Source of the DNA: Brevundimonas pishanensis
Lineage (GTDB): Bacteria; Pseudomonadota; Alphaproteobacteria; Caulobacterales; Caulobacteraceae
Assembly: GCF_022750635.1 (NCBI RefSeq)
Contig: NZ_JAJKBG010000004.1
Coordinates: 1-64,000 of the forward strand
Direction: 5' to 3'
DNA: 64,000 nt
A model generated the notes under the pieces. That model worked only from the letters and a program-made list of their open reading frames with translations, ran no database searches and was not told where the DNA came from. This document shows positions 8,520-18,050 of the stretch, piece by piece (positions within the stretch are counted from its first letter, which is position 1; every line of letters starts with the position of its first letter). The position numbers and the translations under genes were made by a program.

Positions 8520-10355
8520 TTAAGCAGACTTAAGCGGCAGTTGGGTGCGGATCGACAGTTCCTTCATCTGACGCTCTTCGGCTTCTGCCGGAGCGTTCAT
8601 CAGCAGGTCCTGACCTTGCTGGTTCAGCGGGAAGGCAATGACCTCGCGGATGGCGGTTTCGCCAGCCAGCAGCATCACGATGCGGTCGATGCCCGGAGCC
8701 AGACCACCGTGCGGCGGTGCCCCGTAACGGAAGGCGGTCAGCATGCCGCCGAACTGCTCTTCAACGACCGAGGCGTCGTAGCCAGCGATCTCGAAGGCCT
8801 TGAGCATGATCTCGGCCTTGTGGTTACGGATCGCGCCCGAGCACAGCTCATAACCGTTGCAGACGATGTCGTACTGATAGGCGCGGATGGTGAGCGGGTC
8901 TTGGTTCTCAAGAGCCTCAAGGCCACCTTGCGGCATCGAGAACGGGTTGTGCGAGAAGTCGACCTTCTTCTCTTCTTCCGACCATTCGAACATCGGGAAG
9001 TCGACGATCCAGCAGAATTTGAACTGCTCTTCGTCAACCAGCTTCAGTTCGGTACCCACGCGGGTACGGGCCAGGCCAGCGAACTTGGCGAACACAGCCG
9101 GATCACCGGCGGTGAAGAAGGCGGCGTCGCCCTTGCCCAGACCCAACGAAGCCATCAGGGCTTCGGTAGGCTCCTGACCGAGGTTCTTGGCGATCGGGCC
9201 GCCCCATGCTTGCTGGTCGTCGGACCAGAAGATGTAGCCGAGGCCCGGTTGGCCTTCGCCTTGAGCCCAAGAGTTCATACGGTCGCAGAAGGCGCGCGAG
9301 CCACCGGTCGGGGCAGGAATGGCCCAGACAGCGTTCTTGGCATCAGCGCCGAGAATCTTGGCGAACAGACCGAAGCCACCGTCGCGGAAGTGTTCCGAAA
9401 CGTCCTGCATCTTGATCGGGTTACGCAGGTCCGGCTTGTCCGAGCCGTACCACTTCATCGACTGGGCGTAGGTCAGACGCTCGAAGCCCTTGTGCTCGAA
9501 CGTCTCACCGAAGTCGTTGGTGAAGGTGTGGGTCTGATCGATCGGAGACACCGGCTTGCCTTCACCGAACTCGGTGAAGATGCCGTTCATCAGCGGTTCG
9601 ATGACTTGGAAGACGTCTTCCTGCGTGACGAAGCTCATTTCCACGTCGAGTTGGTAGAACTCGAGCGAACGATCGGCGCGAAGGTCTTCGTCGCGGAAGC
9701 ACGGCGCGATCTGGAAGTAACGGTCGAAGCCCGAAACCATCAGCAGCTGCTTGAACTGCTGCGGAGCCTGCGGCAGCGCGTAGAACTTGCCCGGGTGCAT
9801 ACGCGACGGCACGAGGAAGTCGCGTGCGCCTTCCGGCGACGAGGCCGTCAGGATCGGGGTTTGGTACTCAAGGAAGCCCTGCTCCACCATGCGCTGGCGG
9901 ATCGAATGGATCACCTTCGAGCGCAGCACGATGTTCTTGTGCAGGGTCTCGCGACGCAGGTCGAGGAAGCGGTTTTTCAGGCGGATTTCTTCCGGATATT
10001 CCGGCTCGCCGAAGACCGGCAGCGGCAGTTCAGCAGCTTCCGACAGGACTTCAACCGACTGGACGCGAACTTCGATCTCGCCGGTCGGCAGATTGGCGTT
10101 GGTAGTCTCGGCCGAGCGGGCAATGACTTCGCCGTCGATCTTGATGACGCTTTCGGCGCGCAGGCGCTCGACAGCTTCAAAGCCCGGCGTTTCCGGGTGC
10201 AGAACGAGCTGCGTCAGGCCGTAGTGGTCGCGAAGGTCGATGAACAGCAGACCGCCGTGGTCACGCTTACGGTGAACCCAGCCCGACAGACGGACGGAAG
10301 AACCAGCATCAGAGGCGCGGAGCGCGCCGCAGGTATGGGAGCGGTAGGCGTGCAT
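8520..10355 (-). CDS. aspS: aspartyl-tRNA synthetase
   Basis: A class II synthetase of 611 residues that charges tRNA with Asp. Order of domains: OB-fold anticodon-binding domain ([25 protein letters not shown], residues about 19-43), catalytic domain with motif 2 ([19 protein letters not shown], about 220-240), the bacterial GAD insertion (about 300-430) and motif 3 ([11 protein letters not shown], about 555-565). The bacterial-type length with GAD domain indicates the form that in many alphaproteobacteria also mischarges tRNA-Asn, later repaired by GatCAB; whether this one does cannot be seen. It is divergent from hdaA with a 330-base gap. Confidence 0.97.
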   Translation of the reverse strand: MHAYRSHTCGALRASDAGSSVRLSGWVHRKRDHGGLLFIDLRDHYGLTQLVLHPETPGFEAVERLRAESVIKIDGEVIARSAETTNANLPTGEIEVRVQSVEVLSEAAELPLPVFGEPEYPEEIRLKNRFLDLRRETLHKNIVLRSKVIHSIRQRMVEQGFLEYQTPILTASSPEGARDFLVPSRMHPGKFYALPQAPQQFKQLLMVSGFDRYFQIAPCFRDEDLRADRSLEFYQLDVEMSFVTQEDVFQVIEPLMNGIFTEFGEGKPVSPIDQTHTFTNDFGETFEHKGFERLTYAQSMKWYGSDKPDLRNPIKMQDVSEHFRDGGFGLFAKILGADAKNAVWAIPAPTGGSRAFCDRMNSWAQGEGQPGLGYIFWSDDQQAWGGPIAKNLGQEPTEALMASLGLGKGDAAFFTAGDPAVFAKFAGLARTRVGTELKLVDEEQFKFCWIVDFPMFEWSEEEKKVDFSHNPFSMPQGGLEALENQDPLTIRAYQYDIVCNGYELCSGAIRNHKAEIMLKAFEIAGYDASVVEEQFGGMLTAFRYGAPPHGGLAPGIDRIVMLLAGETAIREVIAFPLNQQGQDLLMNAPAEAEERQMKELSIRTQLPLKSA

Positions 10356-10600
10356 ATGAATCGATCAGACAGGAAGCGCCGCGCGCGCGGCGGAAAATTG
10401 AAGGCGTAGGGCGCATTATTGCCCCCGAATGTCAAGTTTTCAGCGCCCTATATAGAAGGTCATTCTCAGTGTTTTTGCGCGGCAGGCGATTCCGCGCCTC
10501 CCGATCACCCAACGCCGTCACGCCAGTTCTTCCCCATCCGACCACAGCGGCGGTGATTTTTCCCACAGGGCGTCTCCAGAACCGCCCACAGGGGAAGGTT

Positions 10601-10609
10601 TGATCCACA
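10601..10609 (+). promoter_or_regulatory. candidate DnaA binding site (G-box form)
   Basis: TGATCCACA lies 77 bases upstream of the hdaA start. It differs from the E. coli DnaA box TTATCCACA at one position and is identical to the moderate-affinity G-box form described (as I recall) at the Caulobacter origin. The rest of 10356-10685 holds the aspS promoter region (a TTGACA on the minus strand near 10431-10436) and two CCCACAGGG elements (10562-10570, and CCCACAGGGG at 10585-10594). Confidence 0.5.
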
Positions 10610-10685
10610 ATTCCCGAGCTTCCGTCCACGGTCCCAACAGTAGGCGCCCCCTTACGGCCCGATCACACCTTGGTATGAAAAGGTC

Positions 10686-11369
10686 ATGTCCGCAGATCGC
10701 GCTCATATGGCCCAGATGCAGCTTCGCCTCCCGCTCAAACAGGAGACGTCGCGCCGTGCGTCGGATTTGGAGGTCTCTACCTCCAACGCCGTCGCCGCAG
10801 AGGCCCTCGAAGACTGGCCCTCTGAACCGGGCTCGGTCATGGCGCTCTATGGTCCTACCGGCAGCGGCAAAAGCCACATGGCCGCCGCCTGGGTCGAGCG
10901 GGTCGGTGCAATCGCCTTACATGGCGAAGAGGCGGCATGGTGCGACCCGCTGGAACTGGAAGGCCGCCCCGTCCTGCTGGAAGAAGCAGAAGGGGCCGAT
11001 GACGAGGCTCTTTTCCACCTCATCAACCTGACCCAGTCCGGTGGCGGCGCTTTGCTCATGGTGTCGCGCGATCCCCCCTCGGCATGGATGACCCGCCTGC
11101 CCGATCTGCGCTCACGCCTCAATGCCATCCGCACCATTGCGGTCGAGGTACCGGACGACGTTATTCTGGCGGCCATGCTGAAACGGGCCTTCGCGGCGCG
11201 TAACATCGTGCCCGGTGAAGGTGTCATCGAATATCTGGTTCGCCGCATCGACCGCTCGGCCCAGTCGGCGGAGATCATCGTCGATCGTCTGGACATGTTC
11301 CATCGCCCCGTGACGCGAGTTCTGGCCCGTCAGGTGCTTGAAGGCGATTTTACCGCAGGACTTTCCTAA
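10686..11369 (+). CDS. hdaA: DnaA-regulatory inactivator homologue HdaA
   Basis: A 227-residue AAA+ protein related to the DnaA ATPase domain. With the clamp it stimulates hydrolysis of DnaA-bound ATP after initiation. The N-terminal clamp-binding motif QLRLPL is at residues 12-17. Walker A is GPTGSGKS (56-63). The Walker B region reads PVLLEEAEGADDE, so the usual Asp-Asp is Glu-Glu. DLRSRLNA in the middle matches the DnaA sensor/box VII region, and the lid follows. DnaA's DNA-binding domain IV is absent. Starts at 10710 and 10719 are also possible, but the latter would remove much of the spacing before the clamp motif. The neighbour ppk, 54 bases downstream, is the same as in Caulobacter crescentus to my recollection. 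Confidence 0.92.
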   Translation: MSADRAHMAQMQLRLPLKQETSRRASDLEVSTSNAVAAEALEDWPSEPGSVMALYGPTGSGKSHMAAAWVERVGAIALHGEEAAWCDPLELEGRPVLLEEAEGADDEALFHLINLTQSGGGALLMVSRDPPSAWMTRLPDLRSRLNAIRTIAVEVPDDVILAAMLKRAFAARNIVPGEGVIEYLVRRIDRSAQSAEIIVDRLDMFHRPVTRVLARQVLEGDFTAGLS

Positions 11370-11423
11370 GGTTTTCAGTCCAAACGCGCTTGCGAACGTC
11401 ACACTCGCGAGCGACTAATCGGT

Positions 11424-13652
11424 ATGACCGATTTCAACCCCACCACGACCAAGGCTGGCGAGGACGTTCCCTCGTCGCGTGCGCCCCAGCTTGAGCTTGA
11501 CCAGAGCCTGCTGACATCGCCCGAGCGGTTTATCAACCGCGAGCTGTCCTGGCTGGCGTTTAACGGTCGCGTTCTGGAAGAAGCGGCAAACGAAGCGCAC
11601 CCCTTGCTGGAGCGTGTCCGGTTCCTGTCGATCTCGGCCAATAACCTCGACGAATTCTTTATGACGCGCGTGGCGGGCCTGAAGGGTCAGGTCCGCGAAC
11701 ATGTTCGCGTGGTGTCGCCCGATGGCCTGACGCCCGCAGAGCAATTGGAAAAGGTCAACGCCGCCGCCGGTAGCCTGATGGCCGAGCAACAGCGCCAGTG
11801 GCGTGTGCTAAAGCGCGAGATGGCGCATGCGGGCATCGAAATCGTCGAGCCTTCCAAAATCACCAAGACCGAGCGCGAACGTCTGGAGCCGGAGTTTCTG
11901 AACCGGCTGTTCGCGATTCTGACGCCGATGGCGATTGATCCGGCGCACCCCTTCCCCTTCCTGCCCAACCTCGGCTTCTCGCTGGCGCTCAAACTTCGCC
12001 GCAACAGCGACAATCGCGTGCTCTATGCACTGGTGCCTGTGCCAACACAGGTGCGCCGTTTCTGGGCCCTGCCGACCGATGGCCGCTCTACCCTCGGCAA
12101 GACGCGCTACGTTCCGCTGGAAGGCCTGTTGTTGACCTTCATCGACCATCTCTTCCCCGGCTGTGAAGTGCTGGAGAAGGGTCTTTTCCGCCTGATCCGC
12201 GATTCCGATATCGAGATCGAGGAAGAGGCCGAAGACCTTGTGATGGAGTTCGAAGAAGCGCTGAAGCAGCGCCGCATGGGCTCTGTGGTCCGCATCAAGA
12301 TCCAGGCCGAAATGCCTGATGACCTTAGAGAATTCATCGTCGGCGAACTGCATGCCCAGCCTCAGGACGTGGTTATCGTCGATGGGATGTTGGGCTTGGC
12401 CCAACTGTCCGAGCTTATCCCGCCGGGCCATCCTGAACTGAAGTTCAAAGGCTATGAGCCGCGCTATCCCGAGCGGGTGCGCGATAACGGTGGCGATGTG
12501 TTCGCAGCGATCCGCGAAAAGGACATGCTGATCCACCACCCGTTCGAAAGCTTCGACGTGGTAGTCCAGTTCCTGCGTCAGGCCGCGCGTGACCCGAACG
12601 TCATCGCCATCAAACAGACCCTGTACCGCACGTCCAAAGACAGCCCCATCGTCGCGGCACTGATCGAGGCCGCCGAAAGCGGCAAGAACGTCACCGCCCT
12701 GATCGAGCTGAAGGCACGCTTCGACGAAGAGGCCAACTTGCGCTGGGCCCGCCAGATGGAACGTGCAGGCGTCCACGTCGTGTTCGGCTTCGTCGAGTAC
12801 AAAACCCACGCCAAGCTCAGCGTCGTCGTGCGCCGCGAAGGCGATGCCCTGCGCACCTATTGCCACTTTGGCACCGGCAACTATCACCCGACGACGGCCA
12901 AGATTTACACCGACCTCAGCCTGTTCACCTGCGAGGCCAAGCTGGGCCGTGATGCAACGCGCGTGTTCAACTACATCACCGGCTATGCCGAGCCGGATGA
13001 GTTGGAAGCTCTGGTCGTTTCCCCGATCAATATGAAGGCCACCCTTCTGGAAATGATCGGCAAGGAAATGTCGGCCGCCGCCATGGGCAAGCCCGCCGCC
13101 ATCTGGGCCAAGATGAACTCGGTCGTGGACCCCGAGATCATTGATGCGCTCTACAAAGCCAGCCAGTGGGGCGTGCGTATCGAATTGGTGGTGCGCGGCA
13201 TCTGCTGCCTGCGTCCGGGGGTAAAGGGTCTGTCGGAGAATATCCGCGTCAAATCCATCGTCGGACGCTTCCTCGAGCACAGCCGCATTGTGGCCTTTGC
13301 GAATGGTCACGACCTGCCCAGCAACAAGGCCAGACTGTTCATCTCCTCGGCGGACTGGATGCCGCGCAACCTCAATCGACGGGTTGAGCTGATGACTCCG
13401 ATCATCAATCCCACCGTCCACGATCAGGTGCTGGACCAGATCATGGTGGCCAACCTGAAGGATGACACCCAGTCATGGACCCTTCGTCCCGATGGTACTT
13501 ACAGCCGCGTCGTTCCGGCGGGCAGCGAGCGTCCGTTCTCGGCGCACAAATACTTCATGACCAACCCCAGCCTGTCCGGGCGTGGCCGCAAGGTGAAGAC
13601 CTTGCCTAGCACGCTGTCCTATGGCGGCGCGAAAGGTCAAAAGGCACTTTAA
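11424..13652 (+). CDS. ppk: polyphosphate kinase 1
   Basis: Makes polyphosphate from ATP reversibly. At 742 residues it is full length. Order: N-terminal domain with the signature [19 protein letters not shown] (about 33-51), head domain ([18 protein letters not shown]), then two C-terminal phospholipase D-like domains. The autophosphorylated histidine is His462 in [10 protein letters not shown]; the second conserved region is [19 protein letters not shown] and the later [13 protein letters not shown]. Its stop overlaps the ppx start as TAATG, so synthesis and breakdown enzymes are translationally coupled. Confidence 0.97.
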   Translation: MTDFNPTTTKAGEDVPSSRAPQLELDQSLLTSPERFINRELSWLAFNGRVLEEAANEAHPLLERVRFLSISANNLDEFFMTRVAGLKGQVREHVRVVSPDGLTPAEQLEKVNAAAGSLMAEQQRQWRVLKREMAHAGIEIVEPSKITKTERERLEPEFLNRLFAILTPMAIDPAHPFPFLPNLGFSLALKLRRNSDNRVLYALVPVPTQVRRFWALPTDGRSTLGKTRYVPLEGLLLTFIDHLFPGCEVLEKGLFRLIRDSDIEIEEEAEDLVMEFEEALKQRRMGSVVRIKIQAEMPDDLREFIVGELHAQPQDVVIVDGMLGLAQLSELIPPGHPELKFKGYEPRYPERVRDNGGDVFAAIREKDMLIHHPFESFDVVVQFLRQAARDPNVIAIKQTLYRTSKDSPIVAALIEAAESGKNVTALIELKARFDEEANLRWARQMERAGVHVVFGFVEYKTHAKLSVVVRREGDALRTYCHFGTGNYHPTTAKIYTDLSLFTCEAKLGRDATRVFNYITGYAEPDELEALVVSPINMKATLLEMIGKEMSAAAMGKPAAIWAKMNSVVDPEIIDALYKASQWGVRIELVVRGICCLRPGVKGLSENIRVKSIVGRFLEHSRIVAFANGHDLPSNKARLFISSADWMPRNLNRRVELMTPIINPTVHDQVLDQIMVANLKDDTQSWTLRPDGTYSRVVPAGSERPFSAHKYFMTNPSLSGRGRKVKTLPSTLSYGGAKGQKAL

Positions 13653-15136
13653 TGCCAGAGATCGAATATCCGTCCCGCCAGATTGCCGTCATCGACATCG
13701 GTTCCAACTCGGTTCGCCTCGTGTTGTACCGACTGGAAGGCCGTGCCGTCTGGACCATGTTCAACGAAAAGGTTTTGGCGGGTCTGGGCCGCGACATCTC
13801 GGTCACCGGAACCCTGTACGGGCCGGGCGTGGAGATGGCGCTGGTGGCGCTGCGTCGGTTCGCAGCAGTCATCGAAGGCGTCCAGCCCGACATGGTGCTG
13901 ACCGCCGCCACAGCCGCAGTGCGCGAAGCCAGCGACGGCCCCGCCTTCTGTCAGCAGGTGTTCGACCTGACCGGCCTCGATATCCGTGTCCTGAGTGGCG
14001 AGGAAGAGGCCCGCTATGCCGCTCTCGGTGTGCGGGCAGGCGACCCGACGGCTCACGGGGTCGTGGGCGATCTAGGCGGGGCCAGCCTTGAGCTGAACCG
14101 CCTCGGGGCCAAGGGCCCCGGTATCACCCTGCCACTGGGTCCGTTCGTTCTGGAGGCTGGCAAAAGCTTTGAGGCCAAGCGCGTCCAGAACCGCATCGCC
14201 AAGGTTCTTGCCGCCATCCCCGACGACTATCGTTGCAAGACTTTCAATGCGGTCGGCGGTGCGTGGCGCACACTGGCGCAGATGCACATGGAGATGAAAG
14301 ACCATCCCCTACGCATCGTTCACCAGTATTCTATGACCGCGGACGAAGCGAACGAACTGGCCGACTACGTCGCGGCCCAGTCGCGCGCGTCTTTGGAAAA
14401 ACACCCCGGCGTCTCCAAACGCCGCGCCGAGACCCTGCCCTATGCGGCGCTAAACCTTAAGGGCCTGATTGATCGTCTGGGTATCGAGACGATCCACTTC
14501 TCGGCATGGGGTGTACGCGAAGGCCTGCTGCATGCGGAGATGGACGACCGGGAACGCGCCATCGATCCGCTTCTGGCCGGATGCTCGGCATGGGGTGGCC
14601 GTCAGGGTGTAGACCCTGCCCTGCCTCGCGCGCTGGATGGATGGCTACAGCCTATCGCCTCGGCCCTGCCCGACGTCTTCGGCGAAGCGCGTGACGCCTT
14701 GTTGATGTCGTCGGTCTGCCGATTGGCCGACATAGGTGCGCGCCTGCACCCCGATCACCGACCGGAACTGGTTTTCGATCAGGTGCTGTGGTCGCCCATC
14801 GCCGGACAGAACCATGCCGAGCGGGCCTTCCTCGCACTGGCCATGTACGCCCGCTATGGCGGCACCAATGCGGTGCACAAGCCCGCCGTCGTGGATCGCC
14901 TGCTCTCCTCTGCAGGCCAGAAACGCGCCCGTGCCTTGGGGCTGGCCATGCGCCTGGCCTGCGACCTGTCAGGCCGCTCGCCACAGCTCCTGTCCAACGC
15001 CGCCATTTCCATCAGCAAGGGCACCCTGCGCGTCACCGCCGTCAAAGGTTACGGATCAATGCTGCTCGGCAGCCAGACCCGCCGCCGCGCCAAGGCCTTG
15101 GCCGATGCGATGAATTTGGAACTGGCGGAGTTTTAA
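13652..15136 (+). CDS. ppx: exopolyphosphatase / Ppx-GppA phosphatase family
   Basis: A 494-residue actin-fold phosphatase. The N-terminal phosphate loop reads VIDIGSNSVRLVLY (residues about 10-23), followed by ATAAVREASDG and LSGEEEARYAALGV. The catalytic Glu would be in the ATAAVREA region. A second phosphate loop, VGDLGGASLELN, follows. The C-terminal part is an HD-like helical domain. It shares one base with ppk (TAATG). Ppx and GppA cannot be separated by eye, but the coupling to ppk favours exopolyphosphatase; pppGpp hydrolysis is possible as well. Confidence 0.92.
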   Translation: MPEIEYPSRQIAVIDIGSNSVRLVLYRLEGRAVWTMFNEKVLAGLGRDISVTGTLYGPGVEMALVALRRFAAVIEGVQPDMVLTAATAAVREASDGPAFCQQVFDLTGLDIRVLSGEEEARYAALGVRAGDPTAHGVVGDLGGASLELNRLGAKGPGITLPLGPFVLEAGKSFEAKRVQNRIAKVLAAIPDDYRCKTFNAVGGAWRTLAQMHMEMKDHPLRIVHQYSMTADEANELADYVAAQSRASLEKHPGVSKRRAETLPYAALNLKGLIDRLGIETIHFSAWGVREGLLHAEMDDRERAIDPLLAGCSAWGGRQGVDPALPRALDGWLQPIASALPDVFGEARDALLMSSVCRLADIGARLHPDHRPELVFDQVLWSPIAGQNHAERAFLALAMYARYGGTNAVHKPAVVDRLLSSAGQKRARALGLAMRLACDLSGRSPQLLSNAAISISKGTLRVTAVKGYGSMLLGSQTRRRAKALADAMNLELAEF

Positions 15137-15158
15137 AACCACGCCGGAGGGGCGGACG

Positions 15159-15650
15159 ATGTGGACTTTAAGGATCGCTGGCCTTGTAACCCTGATTGCC
15201 GCGATCGGAACGTGGATCGCAAAAGGCATCATCATCGACCGCTATATCGGTTCACAGCTTAGCAACATCGGCCTGTTTATGATCGCCCATCCGGTCAGCA
15301 AGCTGGGAATGCTGTTACTTTTGGCGCTGGGCAGCCTGCTGTGTCTGGCGGCTGTCATTGCATTATTTATCGGCAGGTCGGCCAAGGATCAGCGCCCGTC
15401 ATCGCCAATCGAGCCAGTAATCTGGCTGGGCGTATTCGCACTGATTGGCCTCAGCGTTGTGATCAATGGCTATCAGGAAATCGCCGTCCAGACGGCGATC
15501 AATGAAGTCGGTCCAGTCAGTTTTGCCGTCACGGCACCTCAACGGGTCGAGCAACTCTTCGTATTCGAGCTCGCGCTGTGGCCGTCGGCTTTTGCACTGA
15601 TAATGATGCTTATCGCCCGCACTCGGCGCGCCAACGCCCTAGGCGCGTAA
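15159..15650 (+). CDS. small membrane protein of unknown function
   Basis: A 163-residue protein with four probable transmembrane segments (residues about 5-25, 50-72, 86-103, 135-153) and a soluble loop between the third and fourth. A strong GGAGGGG Shine-Dalgarno sequence lies 7 bases before the ATG. I do not recognise a family. It is 22 bases after ppx and ends at a terminator, so it is the last member of hdaA-ppk-ppx or at least of ppk-ppx. Confidence 0.75.
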   Translation: MWTLRIAGLVTLIAAIGTWIAKGIIIDRYIGSQLSNIGLFMIAHPVSKLGMLLLLALGSLLCLAAVIALFIGRSAKDQRPSSPIEPVIWLGVFALIGLSVVINGYQEIAVQTAINEVGPVSFAVTAPQRVEQLFVFELALWPSAFALIMMLIARTRRANALGA

Positions 15651-15663
15651 TCGGGCCATAAAC

Positions 15664-15700
15664 AAAAGGGACCGCAGCGTGTGGCTGCGGTCCCTTTTTT
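15664..15700. terminator. bidirectional terminator after ppx operon / rnd
   Basis: 11-bp perfect GC stem GGGACCGCAGC (15668-15678) with its complement 15684-15694, five-base loop, flanked by AAAA and TTTTTT, placed between convergent genes. Confidence 0.93.
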
Positions 15701-15718
15701 GTCAGCAAGACTGTGAAC

Positions 15719-16873
15719 TCAGTCTTCGATCTCGACGATCTCGACGCGCGATCCGTTCAGGACCAATGCGATCTCGCCGCGCTTCAGTTTCAGCGCGTCT
15801 TCGCCGAACATCTTGCGACGCCAGCCCTTCATGGCTTCGATGTCGGCGTTGTCGTCCAAAGCGATCTTTTCCAGATCGGATACGGTGGCGATAAGCTTGG
15901 AAGCCACGCCTTCGTTGTCGCTCTTGGCCTTCAGCAGAACCTTCAGCAGTTCAACCACCGACGGCGGGGCCGGCTGGTGGGCACTGGGGCGTTCAAGCTT
16001 GGGTGCGTGGGCTTCGGGATCGGCCAGAACGCGCTTGAGTTCGGCAGCCAGCTCCAGACCCATGCGCGACGCGCCAAAGCCCTTGGGCACGGAGCGCAGA
16101 CGGTTGAAGGCATCCGGATCGGTCGGGGCCTGGACCGCGATTTCGTCGATACCCTCGTCCTTGAGGATACGGCCGCGCGGCTGGTCGCGTTCCTGAGCGG
16201 TACGTTCGCGCCATACGGCGGTCGCCACGAAAGCGGCCAGATATTTGGCGTTGAACTTCTTCGGCTTCAGGCGCTTCCACGCATTCTCCGGCGTGGTGTC
16301 GTACAGGGCCGGATCGATCAGGGCATCCATTTCGCCCATGACCCACTCCAGACGACCTTCCTTTTGCAGGCGGTCACGCAGCTTGGGGTACAGGGCCGCA
16401 AGGTGGGTCACGTCACCTAGAGCATAGGTCAGTTGCGCTTCCGACAGCGGGCGGCGTGCCCAGTCGGTGAAGCGGCTGCCCTTGTCCAGTTCCTGACGCA
16501 GCATCTGGCGGACCAGAGCTTCATAGGAAACCTGATCGCCGAAACCGGCGGCCATGGCGGCGACCTGCGTGTCGAACATCGGGCGCGGCATCGCGCCGAG
16601 ACGGTTGAAGATTTCAACGTCCTGACGAGCGGCGTGGAAAACCTTGAGAATCGATTCGTCGCGCAGGATGGCCAGGAACGGCTCCAGATCCAGACCTTCG
16701 GCCATCGGGTCGATGATCGCGGCGTCGGTCGGGGACGCGGCAGCCTGAATCAGGCACAACTTCGGCCAGTAGGTCGTTTCCCGCATGAATTCCGTATCAA
16801 CGGTCACAAACGGGGCCTTGGCCAAGCGATCACAGAAAGCGATCAGCGCGTCATTGGTGGTGATTGGCGTCAT
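15719..16873 (-). CDS. rnd: ribonuclease D
   Basis: A 384-residue 3'-to-5' exoribonuclease that trims tRNA and other stable RNA precursors. The DEDD exonuclease domain occupies about residues 1-180: VTVDTEFMRETTYWPKLCLIQ carries the first Asp and Glu; later KVFHAARQDVEIF carries the third acid, and YALGDVTHL the fourth with its Tyr. An HRDC domain follows (about 205-285). Transcribed alone; the divergent purM start is 79 bases away, so the two promoters overlap. Confidence 0.95.
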   Translation of the reverse strand: MTPITTNDALIAFCDRLAKAPFVTVDTEFMRETTYWPKLCLIQAAASPTDAAIIDPMAEGLDLEPFLAILRDESILKVFHAARQDVEIFNRLGAMPRPMFDTQVAAMAAGFGDQVSYEALVRQMLRQELDKGSRFTDWARRPLSEAQLTYALGDVTHLAALYPKLRDRLQKEGRLEWVMGEMDALIDPALYDTTPENAWKRLKPKKFNAKYLAAFVATAVWRERTAQERDQPRGRILKDEGIDEIAVQAPTDPDAFNRLRSVPKGFGASRMGLELAAELKRVLADPEAHAPKLERPSAHQPAPPSVVELLKVLLKAKSDNEGVASKLIATVSDLEKIALDDNADIEAMKGWRRKMFGEDALKLKRGEIALVLNGSRVEIVEIED

Positions 16874-16952
16874 TCCGGTCTATAGCCCCGCACGACAGCG
16901 TCGTGGCAAGAGGCTACGGCACTTTTTTGTCCCTGTTTTTGAGCCGTGACCG

Positions 16953-17990
16953 ATGAGCGACACCTCCGCAGCCCCTAAAACCGGCCTGACTTACGCCTCT
17001 GCTGGCGTAGATATTGACGCCGGCGAGCGTCTGGTCGACGCCATCAAACCTCTGGCAAAGTCCACGCGCCGCCCCGGTGCAGAGGCTTCGCTCGGTGGCT
17101 TTGGTGCCCTGTTCGACCTGAAAGCCGCCGGTTTCAACGATCCGCTGATCGTCTCGACCACTGACGGTGTGGGCACCAAGCTGAAGATCGCCATCGAAAC
17201 CGGCATGCACGACGGCGTCGGCATCGATCTGGTCGCCATGTGCGTCAACGACCTGCTGGCCCAAGGCGCAGAGCCGCTGATGTTCCTCGACTACTATGCC
17301 ACCGGCAAACTGGACGTAGACGCCGCCAAGCGCGTCGTCGCCGGAATCGCCGAGGGCTGCCGCCAGTCGGGTTCGGCACTGGTCGGTGGTGAAACCGCCG
17401 AAATGCCGGGCATGTACGAAGGTTCGGACTATGACCTCGCCGGTTTCTCGATCGGTGCAGTCGAGCGCGGTCAGGTGTTGCCGTACCTCGACCAGCAAAA
17501 AGGTGGCGACGTCATCATCGGCATCGGCTCGTCGGGTCCGCACTCGAACGGCTATTCGCTGGTACGCAAGGTCGTCGAGAAGTCGGGTCTGGGCTGGAAC
17601 GGTGCTGCGCCGTTCGCAGAGGGCAAGACCCTCGCCGAGGCTCTGATGGAGCCGACCCGTATCTACATCAAGTCGGTCCTGCCGCTGATGAAGTCGGGTC
17701 TGGTCAACGCTGGTGCCCACATCACGGGTGGCGGCCTCATTGAAAACCCACCGCGCTGCATTGCCGAGGGCCTCAAAGCCGAGTTCGACTGGAACGCATG
17801 GGAACTGCCGCCGGTCTTCCAATGGCTGGCTGAAGTCGGCGAGATCGACGCCCACGAAATGCGCCGCACCTTCAACTGCGGCGTGGGCTTCATCCTGATC
17901 GCCAAGCCGGAAAACGCAGAGCCGATCCTGGCTGCCCTACTGAACGCTGGCGAAGAAGCCTTCATCTGCGGTCAGTTGGTCGAAGCCTAA
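16953..17990 (+). CDS. purM: phosphoribosylformylglycinamidine cyclo-ligase (AIR synthetase)
   Basis: Fifth step of purine synthesis: ATP-dependent ring closure of FGAM to AIR. The 345-residue length is standard. Characteristic blocks are [23 protein letters not shown] at the N-terminus, [56 protein letters not shown], and [11 protein letters not shown]-like [18 protein letters not shown] terminator follows; purN, often the next gene, is 1.8 kb further on, behind an S10 peptidase on the other strand. Confidence 0.97.
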   Translation: MSDTSAAPKTGLTYASAGVDIDAGERLVDAIKPLAKSTRRPGAEASLGGFGALFDLKAAGFNDPLIVSTTDGVGTKLKIAIETGMHDGVGIDLVAMCVNDLLAQGAEPLMFLDYYATGKLDVDAAKRVVAGIAEGCRQSGSALVGGETAEMPGMYEGSDYDLAGFSIGAVERGQVLPYLDQQKGGDVIIGIGSSGPHSNGYSLVRKVVEKSGLGWNGAAPFAEGKTLAEALMEPTRIYIKSVLPLMKSGLVNAGAHITGGGLIENPPRCIAEGLKAEFDWNAWELPPVFQWLAEVGEIDAHEMRRTFNCGVGFILIAKPENAEPILAALLNAGEEAFICGQLVEA

Positions 17991-18016
17991 AGCTTCCCTG
18001 CCCGCTAATAGAAATC

Positions 18017-18049
18017 GGCCCCGCAGATCGCTCTGCGGGGCCTTTCTTT
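18017..18049. terminator. terminator after purM
   Basis: 11-bp perfect stem GGCCCCGCAGA (18017-18027), TCGC loop, complement to 18042, then TTTCTTT on the plus strand; between convergent purM and the S10 peptidase gene. Confidence 0.9.
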
Positions 18050-18050
18050 G

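Noticed and set aside
8541-10409. Long plus-strand frame opposite aspS
   Set aside because: Antisense shadow of a clear AspRS; no domains, composition dominated by Arg/His/Val.
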